A stretch of DNA of 45,275 nucleotides from Streptomyces specialis (GCF_001493375.1 NZ_LN929756.1:1-45275), one strand, 5' to 3'; positions 33,859 through 43,431 are shown, numbered from the stretch's first letter. The notes: generated from the letters alone by a model not told the origin. Numbers and translations: made by a program.

Positions 33859-34959
33859 GTGACGCTACGCCTCGGCGCGGTGCTGGTCTCCGCCGCTCTG
33901 GTCGCCCTCACTGCCTGTGGAACGGACGACAACTCCGGCCTTCCGGGAGCCGTGGACTTCTCGGTCGAGAACCTCGACTGCGCCCCCGGCGGCACGCTGC
34001 TCGCCTCGGGATCGAGCGCCCAGTCCAACGCGATGGAGGTCTGGGTGAACACCTACCAGGCCAATTGTGACGGCAGCCAGATCAACTACAAGGCCACCGG
34101 CTCCGGGGCCGGCGTGCAGGAGTTCCTCCAGGGCACCACCGCCTTCGCCGGCACCGACTCGCTGCTGTCCGAGGGCGAGGTGGACCAGTCGCGCTCCGTC
34201 TGCCGCGACGGTGGCCGCGCCATCCACCTCCCGATGGTCGCCGGGCCCGTCGCCGTCGCGTACAACCTCCCCGGTGTGGACGACCTCACGCTCGACGCCA
34301 CCACCCTGGCGCGCATCTTCGACTCCAAGATCCGCCGGTGGAACGACCCGGCCATCGCCGAGCTGAACCCCGGCACCGACCTGCCGGACACACCGATCAC
34401 CCCGTTCCACCGCTCCGACGGCTCGGGCACCACCGAGAACTTCACCGCCTACCTCCACGCGGCGGCCCCCGACGCCTGGCCGCACACACCGGACAAGGCG
34501 TGGCAGGGCGCCGGCGGCCAGTCCGCCAGCGGCTCCTCCGGGCTGGTCGGCATGGTCCAGCAGAACGCGGGCGCCATCTCCTACTTCGAGCTGTCCTACG
34601 CCCACCAGAACGACATCGACACCGTCCGCGTCGACACCGGCGCCGGCGAGCCCGTCGAGGCCACCGTCGAGAACGCCTCCAACGCCATCGCCCAGGCCGA
34701 GCAAGTCGGCACCGACGGCGACCTCGCCCTGGAACTCGACTACGCCTCCCGCGAGGAGAGCGTCTACCCGATCGTCCTGGTGACGTACGAGGTGGTCTGC
34801 GACCGGGGGAACGCCCCCGCCACGCGCGACCTCACCCGGGCCTTCCTGACGTACGCCGCCGGCGAGGAAGGACAGCGAGCCCTGGCCGAGATCGACTACG
34901 CGCCGATCTCCGACGACATCATCCAGCAGGTGCGCCAGCGCATCGACGCGATGGCCTGA
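33859..34959 (+). CDS. pstS: Phosphate ABC transporter substrate-binding lipoprotein PstS
   Basis: A 366-residue lipoprotein. The lipobox ALTAC gives lipidated C20. Phosphate-binding segments are LLASGSSAQSNAMEVW, ATGSGAGVQEFLQGTTAFAGTDSLL and PFHRSDGSGTTENFTAYL, all typical of PstS. It captures phosphate outside the membrane for PstCAB. GTG at 33859 is chosen because GGGAAGGA lies upstream and it gives a normal signal peptide (VTLRLGAVLVSAALVALTAC). First gene of pstSCAB, directly behind the PHO box. Confidence 0.96.
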   Translation: MTLRLGAVLVSAALVALTACGTDDNSGLPGAVDFSVENLDCAPGGTLLASGSSAQSNAMEVWVNTYQANCDGSQINYKATGSGAGVQEFLQGTTAFAGTDSLLSEGEVDQSRSVCRDGGRAIHLPMVAGPVAVAYNLPGVDDLTLDATTLARIFDSKIRRWNDPAIAELNPGTDLPDTPITPFHRSDGSGTTENFTAYLHAAAPDAWPHTPDKAWQGAGGQSASGSSGLVGMVQQNAGAISYFELSYAHQNDIDTVRVDTGAGEPVEATVENASNAIAQAEQVGTDGDLALELDYASREESVYPIVLVTYEVVCDRGNAPATRDLTRAFLTYAAGEEGQRALAEIDYAPISDDIIQQVRQRIDAMA

Positions 34960-34973
34960 GACCGGGAACCGGT

Positions 34974-35921
34974 ATGCCCGCCACGAACAAGAACACCACG
35001 ACGCGCCTCGGCGACCGGGTGTTCAGCACGCTGTCCAAGGGGTCCGGGATCGCGCTCCTGGTGATCATGGCCGCGATCGCCCTGTTCCTCGCCATCCGCG
35101 CCGTCGTCGCGATCCGCGAGGACGAGGGGAACTTCCTCACCACCTTCCAGTGGGACGCCAACGCCGACCCGCCCGTCTTCGGCATCGCCGTCCTGCTCTT
35201 CGGCACCGTCGTCAGCTCGGTCATCGCCATGGCGCTCGCCGTGCCGGTCGCGGTCGGGATCGCCCTGTTCATCTCCCACTTCGCGCCGCGCCGCCTGGCC
35301 ACCACCATCGGCTACGTCGTGGACCTGCTGGCCGCCGTGCCGAGCATCATCTACGGCCTGTGGGGCGCGCTCTACCTGGTGCCGCACATGACGGGCCTGT
35401 TCCTCTGGCTCGACCAGTTCTTCGGCTGGACCAAGGTCCTCGCCTACGACGGCACGCCCGCCCGTTCCCTGATGACCGTCGGCATCCTGCTGGCGATCAT
35501 GGTCCTGCCCATCATCACCAGCGTCACCCGCGAGGTGTTCCTCCAGACCCCGAAGGCCAACCAGGAGGCCGCCCTCGCGCTCGGCGCCACCCGCTGGGAG
35601 GTCATCCGCATGACGGTCCTGCCGTTCGGCCGCTCCGGGGTGATCAGCGCCTCGATGCTGGGCCTCGGCCGGGCCCTGGGCGAGACGATGGCCGTGGCCA
35701 CCGTGCTCTCCCCGAGCTTCCTGATCGACCCCAGCCTGCTGGAGTCCGGCGGCGGCACCTTCGCGCAGAACATCGCCAGCCAGTTCAAGGAGGCCGGCGG
35801 CACCGGCCGTGACGCGCTGATCGCCTCCGGCCTCGTCCTGTTCGTCCTCACCCTGCTGGTCAACGGCGCGGCGCGGCTGATCATCGCCCGCCGCCGGGAG
35901 TACTCGGGGGCCAACGCATGA
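34974..35921 (+). CDS. pstC: Phosphate ABC transporter permease PstC
   Basis: A 315-residue permease with about six helices. The family stretches LLAAVPSIIYGLWGALYLVPHM and EAALALGATRWEVIRMTVLPFGRSGV (the EAA coupling loop to PstB) are present, as is LGRALGETMAV. With PstA it forms the membrane channel for phosphate. ATG at 34974, 14 bases after the pstS stop. Its stop overlaps the pstA ATG. Confidence 0.96.
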   Translation: MPATNKNTTTRLGDRVFSTLSKGSGIALLVIMAAIALFLAIRAVVAIREDEGNFLTTFQWDANADPPVFGIAVLLFGTVVSSVIAMALAVPVAVGIALFISHFAPRRLATTIGYVVDLLAAVPSIIYGLWGALYLVPHMTGLFLWLDQFFGWTKVLAYDGTPARSLMTVGILLAIMVLPIITSVTREVFLQTPKANQEAALALGATRWEVIRMTVLPFGRSGVISASMLGLGRALGETMAVATVLSPSFLIDPSLLESGGGTFAQNIASQFKEAGGTGRDALIASGLVLFVLTLLVNGAARLIIARRREYSGANA

Positions 35922-36994
35922 CCTACCCCAACATGACCGTCCGCCGCACCCCCATCGACCCGGGCCGGACCACCCTCCGCCCGCCGAAGCTGCCTCGCTG
36001 GGCCACCGCCGCGCTCGTCGTCGGCTCGCTCGCCGCCGGTGCCACCGTGGGGCTCGTCGGCCGGCTGGACAGCCGCGTCCAGTGGGGCCTGATCGCGGCG
36101 CTGGTCTTCGTCGCCGCCACCTACGGCCTGTCCGCCGCGATAGAGGGCCGCCGGTACGCCAAGGACCGGCTGGCCGCCATCCTCGTCTGGGCCTGCTTCG
36201 TCATCGCCGTGCTGCCGCTGGCCTCCCTGGTCTGGGAGACGGTCGCCCGGGGCGTGCCCGGCGTGGACTGGTACTTCCTGACCCACTCCATGAACGGCGT
36301 GCTGAGCTGGCAGAACGGCGGCGGGATCTACCACGCGCTGCTGGGCACCGTGCAGCAGGTGCTCATCGCCTCCGTCATCGCCATCCCGATCGGCCTGCTC
36401 ACCGCCGTCTACCTGGTCGAGTACGGGCGCGGGAAGCTGGCGAAGACCATCACCTTCTTCGTGGACGTGATGACCGGCGTCCCGTCGATCGTGGCCGGCC
36501 TGTTCATCCTCAGCCTGTGGATCATGATGCTCGACTTCGGGTACTCGGGCTTCGCCGGGGCCATGGCGCTGGCGATCCTGATGATGCCGATCGTCGTGCG
36601 GTCCACCGAGGAGATGCTCAAGCTCGTCCCCAACGAGCTGCGCGAGTCGTCGCTCGCCCTGGGCGTGCCGAAGTGGCGGACGATCCTCAAGGTGGTGCTG
36701 CCCACCTCGATCGGCGGCATCACCACCGGGGTGATGCTCGCCCTGGCCCGGATCGCGGGCGAGACCGCCCCGATCCTGCTGCTCGTCTTCGGTAATCAGA
36801 TGATCAATGGCAATGTGTTCGAAGGAGCGCAGTCCTCGCTGCCGCTGTTCGTGTACGAGCAGTGGGGGTACGGGACCGAGCAGGCGTACGACCGCGCCTG
36901 GGCCGCCGCCCTCGTGCTCATCGCGTTCGTCATGATCCTCAACCTGGTCGCCCGCGGCATCGCCCGCTGGAAGGCCCCCAAGACCGGCCGCTGA
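35918..36994 (+). CDS. pstA: Phosphate ABC transporter permease PstA
   Basis: A 358-residue permease. It has an N-terminal extension with three helices (for example WATAALVVGSLAAGATVGLVG) before the conserved six-helix core, which contains VDVMTGVPSIVAGLFILSL and RESSLALGVPKWRTILKVVLPTSIGGI (EAA loop), and IAGETAPILLLVFG. ATG at 35918 overlaps the pstC stop (ATGA), so it is coupled. Confidence 0.95.
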   Translation: MTYPNMTVRRTPIDPGRTTLRPPKLPRWATAALVVGSLAAGATVGLVGRLDSRVQWGLIAALVFVAATYGLSAAIEGRRYAKDRLAAILVWACFVIAVLPLASLVWETVARGVPGVDWYFLTHSMNGVLSWQNGGGIYHALLGTVQQVLIASVIAIPIGLLTAVYLVEYGRGKLAKTITFFVDVMTGVPSIVAGLFILSLWIMMLDFGYSGFAGAMALAILMMPIVVRSTEEMLKLVPNELRESSLALGVPKWRTILKVVLPTSIGGITTGVMLALARIAGETAPILLLVFGNQMINGNVFEGAQSSLPLFVYEQWGYGTEQAYDRAWAAALVLIAFVMILNLVARGIARWKAPKTGR

Positions 36995-37039
36995 CGCGGG
37001 TCACGAGAGCGACGAGACAGAGAAAGAGAAGCCTCCACC

Positions 37040-37819
37040 ATGGCCAAGCGCATCGAGGTCAGCGGACTGACCGCGTACTACGGCACGCACAAGGCGATCG
37101 AGGACATCACGCTGCACGTGGAGCCCCGCTCCGTGACCGCGTTCATCGGCCCGTCCGGCTGCGGCAAGTCGACCTTCCTGCGCACGCTCAACCGCATGCA
37201 CGAGGTCACGCCCGGCGGACGCGTCGAGGGCAAGGTGATGCTGGACGACGAGGACCTCTACGGCCCCGGCGTCGATCCCGTCTCCGTGCGCCGCACGGTC
37301 GGGATGGTCTTCCAGCGGCCCAACCCGTTCCCGACCATGTCGATCTACGACAACGTGGCGGCCGGGCTGAAGCTCAACGGCGTCTCCTACCGCAAGTCCG
37401 AGCTGGACGACATCGTGGAGAAGAACCTGCGCGCCGCGAACCTGTGGAACGAGGTGAAGGACCGCCTGGGCAAGCCCGGTTCGGGGCTCTCCGGCGGCCA
37501 GCAGCAGCGGCTGTGCATCGCCCGCGCCACCGCGGTGGAGCCGGAGGTGCTGCTGATGGACGAGCCGTGCTCCGCGCTGGACCCGATCTCGACCCTCGCC
37601 ATCGAGGACCTGATCGACAAGCTGAAGTCGCAGTACACGATCGTCATCGTCACCCACAACATGCAGCAGGCGGCCCGGGTATCGGACCGCACCGCCTTCT
37701 TCAACCTGGCGGCGATCGGCCAGCCGGGCAAGCTGATCGAGGTGGATTCGACGGACCGGATCTTCTCCAACCCGTCGGTGCAGGCGACCGAGGACTACAT
37801 CTCGGGCCGCTTCGGCTGA
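37040..37819 (+). CDS. pstB: Phosphate ABC transporter ATP-binding protein PstB
   Basis: A 259-residue ABC ATPase. Walker A is [17 protein letters not shown], the signature is [14 protein letters not shown], and Walker B is [38 protein letters not shown] and [17 protein letters not shown] are PstB-type. It drives PstCA. ATG at 37040 is 45 bases after pstA. Its last five codons form one arm of a strong hairpin. phoU is not next to it. Confidence 0.97.
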   Translation: MAKRIEVSGLTAYYGTHKAIEDITLHVEPRSVTAFIGPSGCGKSTFLRTLNRMHEVTPGGRVEGKVMLDDEDLYGPGVDPVSVRRTVGMVFQRPNPFPTMSIYDNVAAGLKLNGVSYRKSELDDIVEKNLRAANLWNEVKDRLGKPGSGLSGGQQQRLCIARATAVEPEVLLMDEPCSALDPISTLAIEDLIDKLKSQYTIVIVTHNMQQAARVSDRTAFFNLAAIGQPGKLIEVDSTDRIFSNPSVQATEDYISGRFG

Positions 37820-37846
37820 GCCCTGCGGCACAGAAAGCGGCCCGAG
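37801..37846 (+). terminator. Strong hairpin overlapping the end of pstB
   Basis: A perfect 12-bp inverted repeat, CTCGGGCCGCTT (37801-37812) and AAGCGGCCCGAG (37835-37846), with a 22-base loop. The left arm is the final coding sequence (SGRF). It probably terminates the pst transcript; the convergent subtilase gene ends 29 bases further on. A second possible stem (37839-37844 with 37860-37865) competes with it. Confidence 0.65.
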
Positions 37847-37874
37847 ACGTCGTCACTGCCGGGCCCGACCGGCG

Positions 37875-40800
37875 TCAGGCGGTGCGGTAGGCGTCGACGA
37901 TGGTCTGGGTCACGGTGTTGCCCCGCTTGTCCGTGACCTCGGCGCACAGGGAGACCGTGCCGCCCGCGGCCGGGTTGGTGACCCGGATCTTGCCGTGCTT
38001 GACCCGGGCCTCGGTCCAGGTGTCGCCGCCGTCGAAGGACACCGACACGGTCAGCGAGTCCAGGTTCCGGCCGGCGGCCGAGCCCTGGACGGTGACCGGG
38101 ATGTCGACGGTCCGGCCGGCCGGCGAGGTGCTGTCCAGCGCCAGCTTCGGGGTGAAGCGGACGGCGGTCGCCGGCAGCGCGACCGTCTCCTCCTCGCCGG
38201 TCCCGGCGGAGGTGAAGCTGTACGACGCCGAGAACTCCGTGGAGACGCCGGCCGCCGCGTACGGCTGCGCCGGGTCGCGGGTGACCGTGGTCACCAGCTC
38301 GTAGTCGGCCTCGTCGGACGGCACCTCGAACTCCGCGTAGTCGATGAAGTCGTCCACCGTGGCGTACACCTCACCGTCGCGGTAGAGGGTGGTGGAGGCG
38401 CTGTCGTACAGGCCGCGACCGATGTTGCCGTCGCCGTCGCTGAAGGGCGCCAGCCGGCCGTGGAGGGTGTCGCCGGTGCGGAACAGGCCGTGCTCGGCGT
38501 CGACGACCGGCGCGAAGACACCGGTGTTGAACGTCGTCTCGTACCGGGCCCCGGGCCGGTACGTCTCGTACCCGGTCGCGGCGCCGGCCGTTTCCCCGAA
38601 CTCGTCGTCCGTCTGGAGGAACTCCTGCTGCCACTCCCCGGTGTCGGCCTCCACGTACACCTCGACGGTGCGCGGCAGGGCGTACTGCGAGCCTTGCACC
38701 GACCCGAAGACGGAGGACCGGGTGAACAGGTAGCCCTGCCGGCCGGGGAGGGACGCCCCCTCGCGCGTGGTGATCCGGGCGAACTCGGCGAGTCCGGTGT
38801 GGTCGGTCAGACCCGTGTAGAACGAGTCCGTCCGCTCGTCGACGACGTAGTACTCGCGGTTGTCGCGCTCGAAGGTGGCCCCGGCGTAGCCGGAGACGGC
38901 GTACGGACCGTCGTCGCCGCCGATCTGGGCGGTGTGGAACCCGTCGGGCAGGTCGCCCGGGCCCCACGAGAAGGCGTAGTGCGCGTCGTCGCTGACGATC
39001 CGGTACCCGACCGTCAGATCGGTGCGCTCGGCGCGAGTGTCGGCCATGGTCATCTCGACGGGCTCCGCCTCGCGGGCGTCGGCGTCGATGACGGTGTCCT
39101 CGGTGAGCGTCACGTTCGGTGCCACCAGCCAGTCATGGCCCGTCGATTCCTCCGCGCCCTCGGGGGTGTGGAAGACGTTGACGTCCACCTGGTACACGCC
39201 CTGCGGCAGGCGGATCGAGCCGGAACCGGCGCCCTCCTCACCGGAGATCCGGTGCACGTCGAAAGTCACCGGATCGACCACCGTCGCCCACCAGTCGGTG
39301 GCCGGAGCGCCGGAGCGCCCGGTGACGTCGATGGTCAGCTCCGCCGTCGGCTCCTCGCGCTGGACCGCGCCCGCCGTGGTGACGGTCTGGCCGTTGTCGC
39401 CGGTGGCGGTCACGTACAGGCTGTACGCGCCGTAGACCTCGCCGCCGAAGCCGGTGTCGGCCGTGACCTCGACGGTGGCCGTGCCACCCGCCGGGACGGT
39501 CAGCTCGTCGGCGCCCAGGGTGAACGTGCCCTCGGGGGCCGCCTCGCCGCGCGGGTCCAGGGCGCGGGTGTCGAGCCGGAGGGTGACGTCCGTGTCGCCC
39601 AGGTTGCGGTAGGTCAGTTCCCTGGTGACGGGGTCGGCGTCCTCGTGCGGCCACGGCACGGTGCCGAAGCTGAGGGAGGGCTGCTCCGCGATCACGGTCC
39701 GCGCGAGGGCGGCGGGCACGTCGATCCGGCCCGCGCCCTGCTGGTACGCGCCGTAGCCCTGGCCGGTGACGGCGGAGCCGGTCAGCGCGGACTTGATCTC
39801 CTCGCCCGTCCAGTCCGGGTGCGCCTGGGCCAGCAGCGCCGCGGCACCGGCCGCGTGCGGGGTCGCCATCGAGGTGCCCGAGATCGACACGTAGCCGTCC
39901 TCGGCGGCGGGCGTGCCGTAGTCCCAGATCGCGGCGCCCTCCGCGCCCGCCGCCGCGATGTCCACGCCGGGGGCGGTCACATCCGGCTTGACCGCGCCGT
40001 CGCGGGTCCGGGGGCCGGTGGACGAGAAGCCGGCGAGGCCGTCGGACTTGTCGACGGCGCCCAGGGTCAGGGCGGCGTCGGCGGTGCCGGGGGTGCCGAT
40101 CGTGCCGGGCTCGGGGCCCTCGTTCCCGGCCGCGACGACGAACAGCGCGTCGGACTCGGCCGACAGCGCGTCGACGGCCTCCTCCATCGGGTCGATCTCG
40201 GGTCCGGCGGTGCCGCCCAGGCTCATGCTGACGATGTCGGCGCCCTGGTCGACGGCCCACTGCATGCCCTCGATGATGCCCGACTCCCAGCCCCACCCCT
40301 CGTCGTCGAGGACCTTGCCGTTGAGGAGGTCCGCGCCGGGCGCGACACCGGTGTACCGCCCGTCGGAATGGGCTCCGGTACCGGCCGCCGTCGAGGCCAC
40401 ATGGGTGCCGTGGCCGTTGCGGTCCCCGGCGTCGGCGGACCCCGAGAAGTTCCGCTCGGCGACGACCTTGCCGCCCGCGAGATCCGGGTGGGACGCGTCG
40501 ATGCCGGTGTCGAGAACCGCGATGGTGGTGCCCTCGCCGTCGTAACCGGCCTCCCACGCCTCGGGCGCCCCGATCTGCGCGACGCTCTCGTCCAGCGCCA
40601 TGGCGGCGATGCCGTCCAGCGCGATGGTGGCGATGCCCGGCGTGGCGGCCAGGGTCCGCTCGTCGGGGCCCGCGCCGGTGAGCGCCTCCCAGACGGCGGT
40701 GATCTCGTCGCCCTGGACGGTCAGGGCCTCGCCGTTGATGGCCTCCAGCGGCGTGGTGTCCTCGTCACCGGCCGCGCCGTACAGCTCGGCCCGGGCGTCG

Positions 40801-41231
40801 TCCGCCCGCGCGGCGCGGTCCTCGGCGTAGGTGACGATGAGCGGCAGCCCGTCCCGGGATGCGTACTCGTCACGGCTCAGCTCCGTGACGTTGAACAGCC
40901 GCTGGTCCAGCGTGCCGGCCGCGATCAGCGGCATCACGTCCTGCGGGAAGACGTGGGTGGCGCCGTCGATCGTCATGGTCCCCAGCGCGACCGACTCGCG
41001 CCCCTCGGCCCGGACGATGCCCGAGACGTCGCCGTCCGGGCCCACCAGCACCTGGTCGCCCGTGATGAGCGTGACGAGCCGGCTCCCCTCGGCCGCCGCA
41101 CCGGACCCGCCCGGTGCCGCGGGTTCCTCCGCGGCGGACGGTGCGACGAATCCGGCGGTCAGCGCCGCGACCACGGCCGCGCACGCGACGGCCGTCGCCC
41201 CTCTCCGTGAACTCTTCGGTATGCGCCTCAA
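37875..41231 (-). CDS. Large secreted subtilase (S8 peptidase)
   Basis: A 1118-residue secreted serine protease. The signal peptide runs to about residue 35 (TAGFVAPSAAEEP). A propeptide-like region (about 45-210) precedes the S8 domain with D241 (IAVLDTGID), H274 (GHGTHVAST), oxyanion N370 (AAGNEGPEPG) and S454 (SGTSMATPHAAG): the triad is complete. Residues about 520-1118 are beta-rich modules typical of large Streptomyces subtilases. The start is TTG at 41231, preceded by GAGGGGGAG; no ATG or GTG in frame gives a better signal peptide. It lies between pst and pit but is not obviously part of phosphate uptake. Nutrient scavenging is a reasonable guess. Confidence 0.92.
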   Translation of the reverse strand: MRRIPKSSRRGATAVACAAVVAALTAGFVAPSAAEEPAAPGGSGAAAEGSRLVTLITGDQVLVGPDGDVSGIVRAEGRESVALGTMTIDGATHVFPQDVMPLIAAGTLDQRLFNVTELSRDEYASRDGLPLIVTYAEDRAARADDARAELYGAAGDEDTTPLEAINGEALTVQGDEITAVWEALTGAGPDERTLAATPGIATIALDGIAAMALDESVAQIGAPEAWEAGYDGEGTTIAVLDTGIDASHPDLAGGKVVAERNFSGSADAGDRNGHGTHVASTAAGTGAHSDGRYTGVAPGADLLNGKVLDDEGWGWESGIIEGMQWAVDQGADIVSMSLGGTAGPEIDPMEEAVDALSAESDALFVVAAGNEGPEPGTIGTPGTADAALTLGAVDKSDGLAGFSSTGPRTRDGAVKPDVTAPGVDIAAAGAEGAAIWDYGTPAAEDGYVSISGTSMATPHAAGAAALLAQAHPDWTGEEIKSALTGSAVTGQGYGAYQQGAGRIDVPAALARTVIAEQPSLSFGTVPWPHEDADPVTRELTYRNLGDTDVTLRLDTRALDPRGEAAPEGTFTLGADELTVPAGGTATVEVTADTGFGGEVYGAYSLYVTATGDNGQTVTTAGAVQREEPTAELTIDVTGRSGAPATDWWATVVDPVTFDVHRISGEEGAGSGSIRLPQGVYQVDVNVFHTPEGAEESTGHDWLVAPNVTLTEDTVIDADAREAEPVEMTMADTRAERTDLTVGYRIVSDDAHYAFSWGPGDLPDGFHTAQIGGDDGPYAVSGYAGATFERDNREYYVVDERTDSFYTGLTDHTGLAEFARITTREGASLPGRQGYLFTRSSVFGSVQGSQYALPRTVEVYVEADTGEWQQEFLQTDDEFGETAGAATGYETYRPGARYETTFNTGVFAPVVDAEHGLFRTGDTLHGRLAPFSDGDGNIGRGLYDSASTTLYRDGEVYATVDDFIDYAEFEVPSDEADYELVTTVTRDPAQPYAAAGVSTEFSASYSFTSAGTGEEETVALPATAVRFTPKLALDSTSPAGRTVDIPVTVQGSAAGRNLDSLTVSVSFDGGDTWTEARVKHGKIRVTNPAAGGTVSLCAEVTDKRGNTVTQTIVDAYRTA

Positions 41232-41352
41232 CTTCTCCCCCTCATCCTTCAGTTGAACGCCGCACTCGTGTGCGACCCCATGACAGAAGACGTCTGAACC
41301 GCGGATGAGGTGGCTGTGAGAAGGGTGGAGAAGTTGAAAAGGGTATGAGTTC
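41232..41352. other. Upstream region of the subtilase gene
   Basis: 121 bases between the subtilase start and the PiT stop, carrying the subtilase promoter on the minus strand. A 10-bp inverted repeat, CAACTTCTCC at 41229-41238 and GGAGAAGTTG at 41327-41336, spans it. No clear -35/-10 pair was identified. Confidence 0.5.
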
Positions 41353-42351
41353 TCAGCCGAAGGCGAGGCGGACCGCCCCGTAGCCCAGGGCCGCCACGGC
41401 CGCGGCGGCCGGCATGGTGATCACCCAGCCCGTCACGATGTTCTTCGCCACGCCCCAGCGCACCGCGCGCACGCTGCGGGTGGCGCCCGAGCCCATGATC
41501 GCGGCGGTGATCACATGGGTGGTCGAGACGGGCGCGTGGAAGATGTACGAGGCCACGTAGAGCACGGACGCCGCCGACGTCTCGGCGGCGAAGCCGCGCG
41601 GCGGGTCCAGCTCGATGATGCGGCGGCCCAGCGTCCGCATGATGCGCCAGCCGCCCGCGTAGGTGCCCAGCGAGAGCATCAGCGCGCAGGAGACCTTGAC
41701 CCAGAGCGGGATCGTGCTCGCGTCGTCCTGGACGTCGGCGATGACCAGGGCCATCACGACCACGCCCATCGTCTTCTGGGCGTCCTGGAGGCCGTGCCCC
41801 AGGGCCATGCCCGCCGCGGACACGGTCTGCGCCATGCGGAAGCGGCGCTGGGCGTGGTGCGGGTCGGCCCGGCGGAACGTCCACAGCAGCGCCACCATCA
41901 GCAGATAGCCGGCGGCCAGGCCGAGGAGCGGGGAGAGCACCATCGGCAGCACGATCTTCGTCAGGACCCCGTCCCAGTGGACGGTGGAGCTGCCGGCGAG
42001 GGCGGCGCCGACCAGACCGCCGAAGAGCGCGTGCGAGGAGGACGAGGGCAGCCCGAGGTACCAGGCGACGAGGTTCCACGCGATCGCGCCGACCAGCGCG
42101 GCGAAGAGGATGGTCATGCCCTCGTTGCCGGTGGGGGTCTCGATCAGCCCCTCGCTGACGGTCTTGGCGACGCCGCTGCCGAGGAAGGCCCCGGCCAGGT
42201 TCATGAACGCGGCCATGGCCAGCGCGATGCGCGGCGTCAGGGCGCGGGTGGAGATGGACGTCGCGATGGCGTTGGCGGAGTCGTGGAAGCCGTTGGTGTA
42301 GGTGAAGAGGAACGCGGCGCCGAGCACGACGAGCAGTGAAAACGTTTCCAC
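41353..42351 (-). CDS. pit: Low-affinity inorganic phosphate transporter (PiT family)
   Basis: A 332-residue PiT carrier with about ten helices. The two family signatures GFHDSANAIATSISTRALTP and HAPVSTTHVITAAIMGSG are present, as is GLPSSSSHALFGG. It takes up metal-phosphate using the proton motive force. GTG at 42351 (VETFSLLVVLGAAFLFTYTNG), nine bases after the DUF47 gene's stop codon, whose end supplies AAGGAG. The pair DUF47-pit is a standard two-gene operon. Confidence 0.95.
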   Translation of the reverse strand: METFSLLVVLGAAFLFTYTNGFHDSANAIATSISTRALTPRIALAMAAFMNLAGAFLGSGVAKTVSEGLIETPTGNEGMTILFAALVGAIAWNLVAWYLGLPSSSSHALFGGLVGAALAGSSTVHWDGVLTKIVLPMVLSPLLGLAAGYLLMVALLWTFRRADPHHAQRRFRMAQTVSAAGMALGHGLQDAQKTMGVVVMALVIADVQDDASTIPLWVKVSCALMLSLGTYAGGWRIMRTLGRRIIELDPPRGFAAETSAASVLYVASYIFHAPVSTTHVITAAIMGSGATRSVRAVRWGVAKNIVTGWVITMPAAAAVAALGYGAVRLAFG

Positions 42352-42359
42352 TGTGGGTC

Positions 42360-42980
42360 TCAGGACTCCTTGACCACGATGGTCTCGACCGTGTTGGCCA
42401 CCGACTCGAACGCGTCGGCGGCCTCTTCCAGCACGTCCACGATCTGTTTGAGCTTCATGACCTCGATGGCCTCGTAACTGCCGCTGAACAGGTGCGCCAG
42501 GAGCTTGCGGTGGATCTGGTCCGCCTGGTTCTCCAGGCGGTTGACCTCGATCCAGTACTCGTCGAGATTGCGCATCGTCCGCAGGTGCGGCATGGCCTCG
42601 GCGGTCAACTCGGCGGCCCGCGCCAGCACTTCGATCTGCTGCTCGACACCCTTGGGCAGCTCGTCGATCTCGTACAGCACGACGAGATCGACCGCCTCCT
42701 CCATCGCGTCCATGATGTCGTCGAGGCGTGAGGCGAGACGGTAGATGTCCTCGCGGTCGAAGGGGGTGACGAAGGTGGAGTTGAGCTGGTGGAAGATCGC
42801 GTGCGTCGCGTCGTCCCCGGCGTGCTCCGCGGCGCGCATCCGGTCGGCGATCTCGACGCGCGTAGCGGGGTCGGCCCCGAGGAGCTCCATCAACAGTTTC
42901 GAGCCACTGAGAACGTTGTCGGCTGCCGTGGCGAACAGTTCGTAGAAGCTTGTCTCCTGTGGCGTCAGGCGAAAGCGCAC
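42360..42980 (-). CDS. DUF47/PhoU-like partner of the PiT transporter
   Basis: A 206-residue all-helical protein of the DUF47 family, distantly related to PhoU. Typical acidic/metal-type segments include RAAEHAGDDATHAIFHQL and DREDIYRLASRLDDIMDAMEEAVDL, with NRLENQADQIHRKLLAHLF in the second half. It regulates or stabilises the neighbouring PiT carrier. GTG at 42980 follows AGAGGAA. First gene of the DUF47-pit operon. Confidence 0.92.
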   Translation of the reverse strand: MRFRLTPQETSFYELFATAADNVLSGSKLLMELLGADPATRVEIADRMRAAEHAGDDATHAIFHQLNSTFVTPFDREDIYRLASRLDDIMDAMEEAVDLVVLYEIDELPKGVEQQIEVLARAAELTAEAMPHLRTMRNLDEYWIEVNRLENQADQIHRKLLAHLFSGSYEAIEVMKLKQIVDVLEEAADAFESVANTVETIVVKES

Positions 42981-43020
42981 TGGCAGTTCCTCTGGCGTTC
43001 ATCAGCGGGTGTCCCCGTTG

Positions 43021-43050
43021 ATGCTAAGCGCAGAAACCGGCCACGGCTAA
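43021..43050 (-). promoter_or_regulatory. Possible promoter of the DUF47-pit operon
   Basis: On the minus strand TTAGCC (43050-43045), 18 bases, then TAGCAT (43026-43021) fit a -35/-10 pair. The start would fall near 43014, giving a leader of about 34 bases. No PHO box is visible here, unlike at pstS. Confidence 0.4.
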
Positions 43051-43077
43051 CCCTCTGCGCGAGGGAACACCCGCTCG

Positions 43078-43431
43078 TTACCTGTTGCCGTTGTACGGCC
43101 CGTACGGTCCGTCACTGCTGCTCCAGCCGCCGCCGCCCCGGCCCCCGCCCGAGACCGACCGGACGGCCGGACGGACGTCCACCAGGTAGACGATCGTGGC
43201 GATCGTGCCGGCGAGCACCAGCAGCAGCCACGGGATCAGGAGCTGGACGACCACCGTGATGCCCAGGATGAGCAGCCAGAACGGCTTCGTCTGCTTGTCG
43301 ACGGCGCGGAAGGCGTCCTCGCGCTGGAGAGCCGCGTGCACGAGGGCGTAGAGGCTGAGGAGGAGCAGCCCGAGAAAGATGAAGCTCACAACGGAGCTGA
43401 AGCCTTGCAGCAGCATGCTCTCCACCACCAT
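43078..43431 (-). CDS. DUF2516 family membrane protein
   Basis: A 117-residue protein with two transmembrane helices (SVVSFIFLGLLLLSLYALVHA and TKPFWLLILGITVVVQLLIPWLLLVLAGTI) around ALQREDAFRAVDKQTKPFW, the DUF2516 core. The C-terminal tail is Gly/Ser/Tyr-rich (GGGRGGGGWSSSDGPYGPYNG). ATG at 43431 is used; GTG at 43458 would add nine residues. Function unknown. It follows the HBHA-like gene by 88 bases on the same strand, a neighbourhood conserved in Streptomyces from memory. Confidence 0.85.
   Translation of the reverse strand: MVVESMLLQGFSSVVSFIFLGLLLLSLYALVHAALQREDAFRAVDKQTKPFWLLILGITVVVQLLIPWLLLVLAGTIATIVYLVDVRPAVRSVSGGGRGGGGWSSSDGPYGPYNGNR

Noticed and set aside
37995..41210. Plus-strand open frame of more than 1000 codons opposite the subtilase
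   Set aside because: It mirrors the subtilase coding bias and has no recognisable domain; the minus strand has an intact catalytic triad and signal peptide.
42981..43077. PHO box upstream of the DUF47-pit operon
   Set aside because: Only isolated GTTCA-like pieces, without 11-base spaced repeats as seen at pstS.
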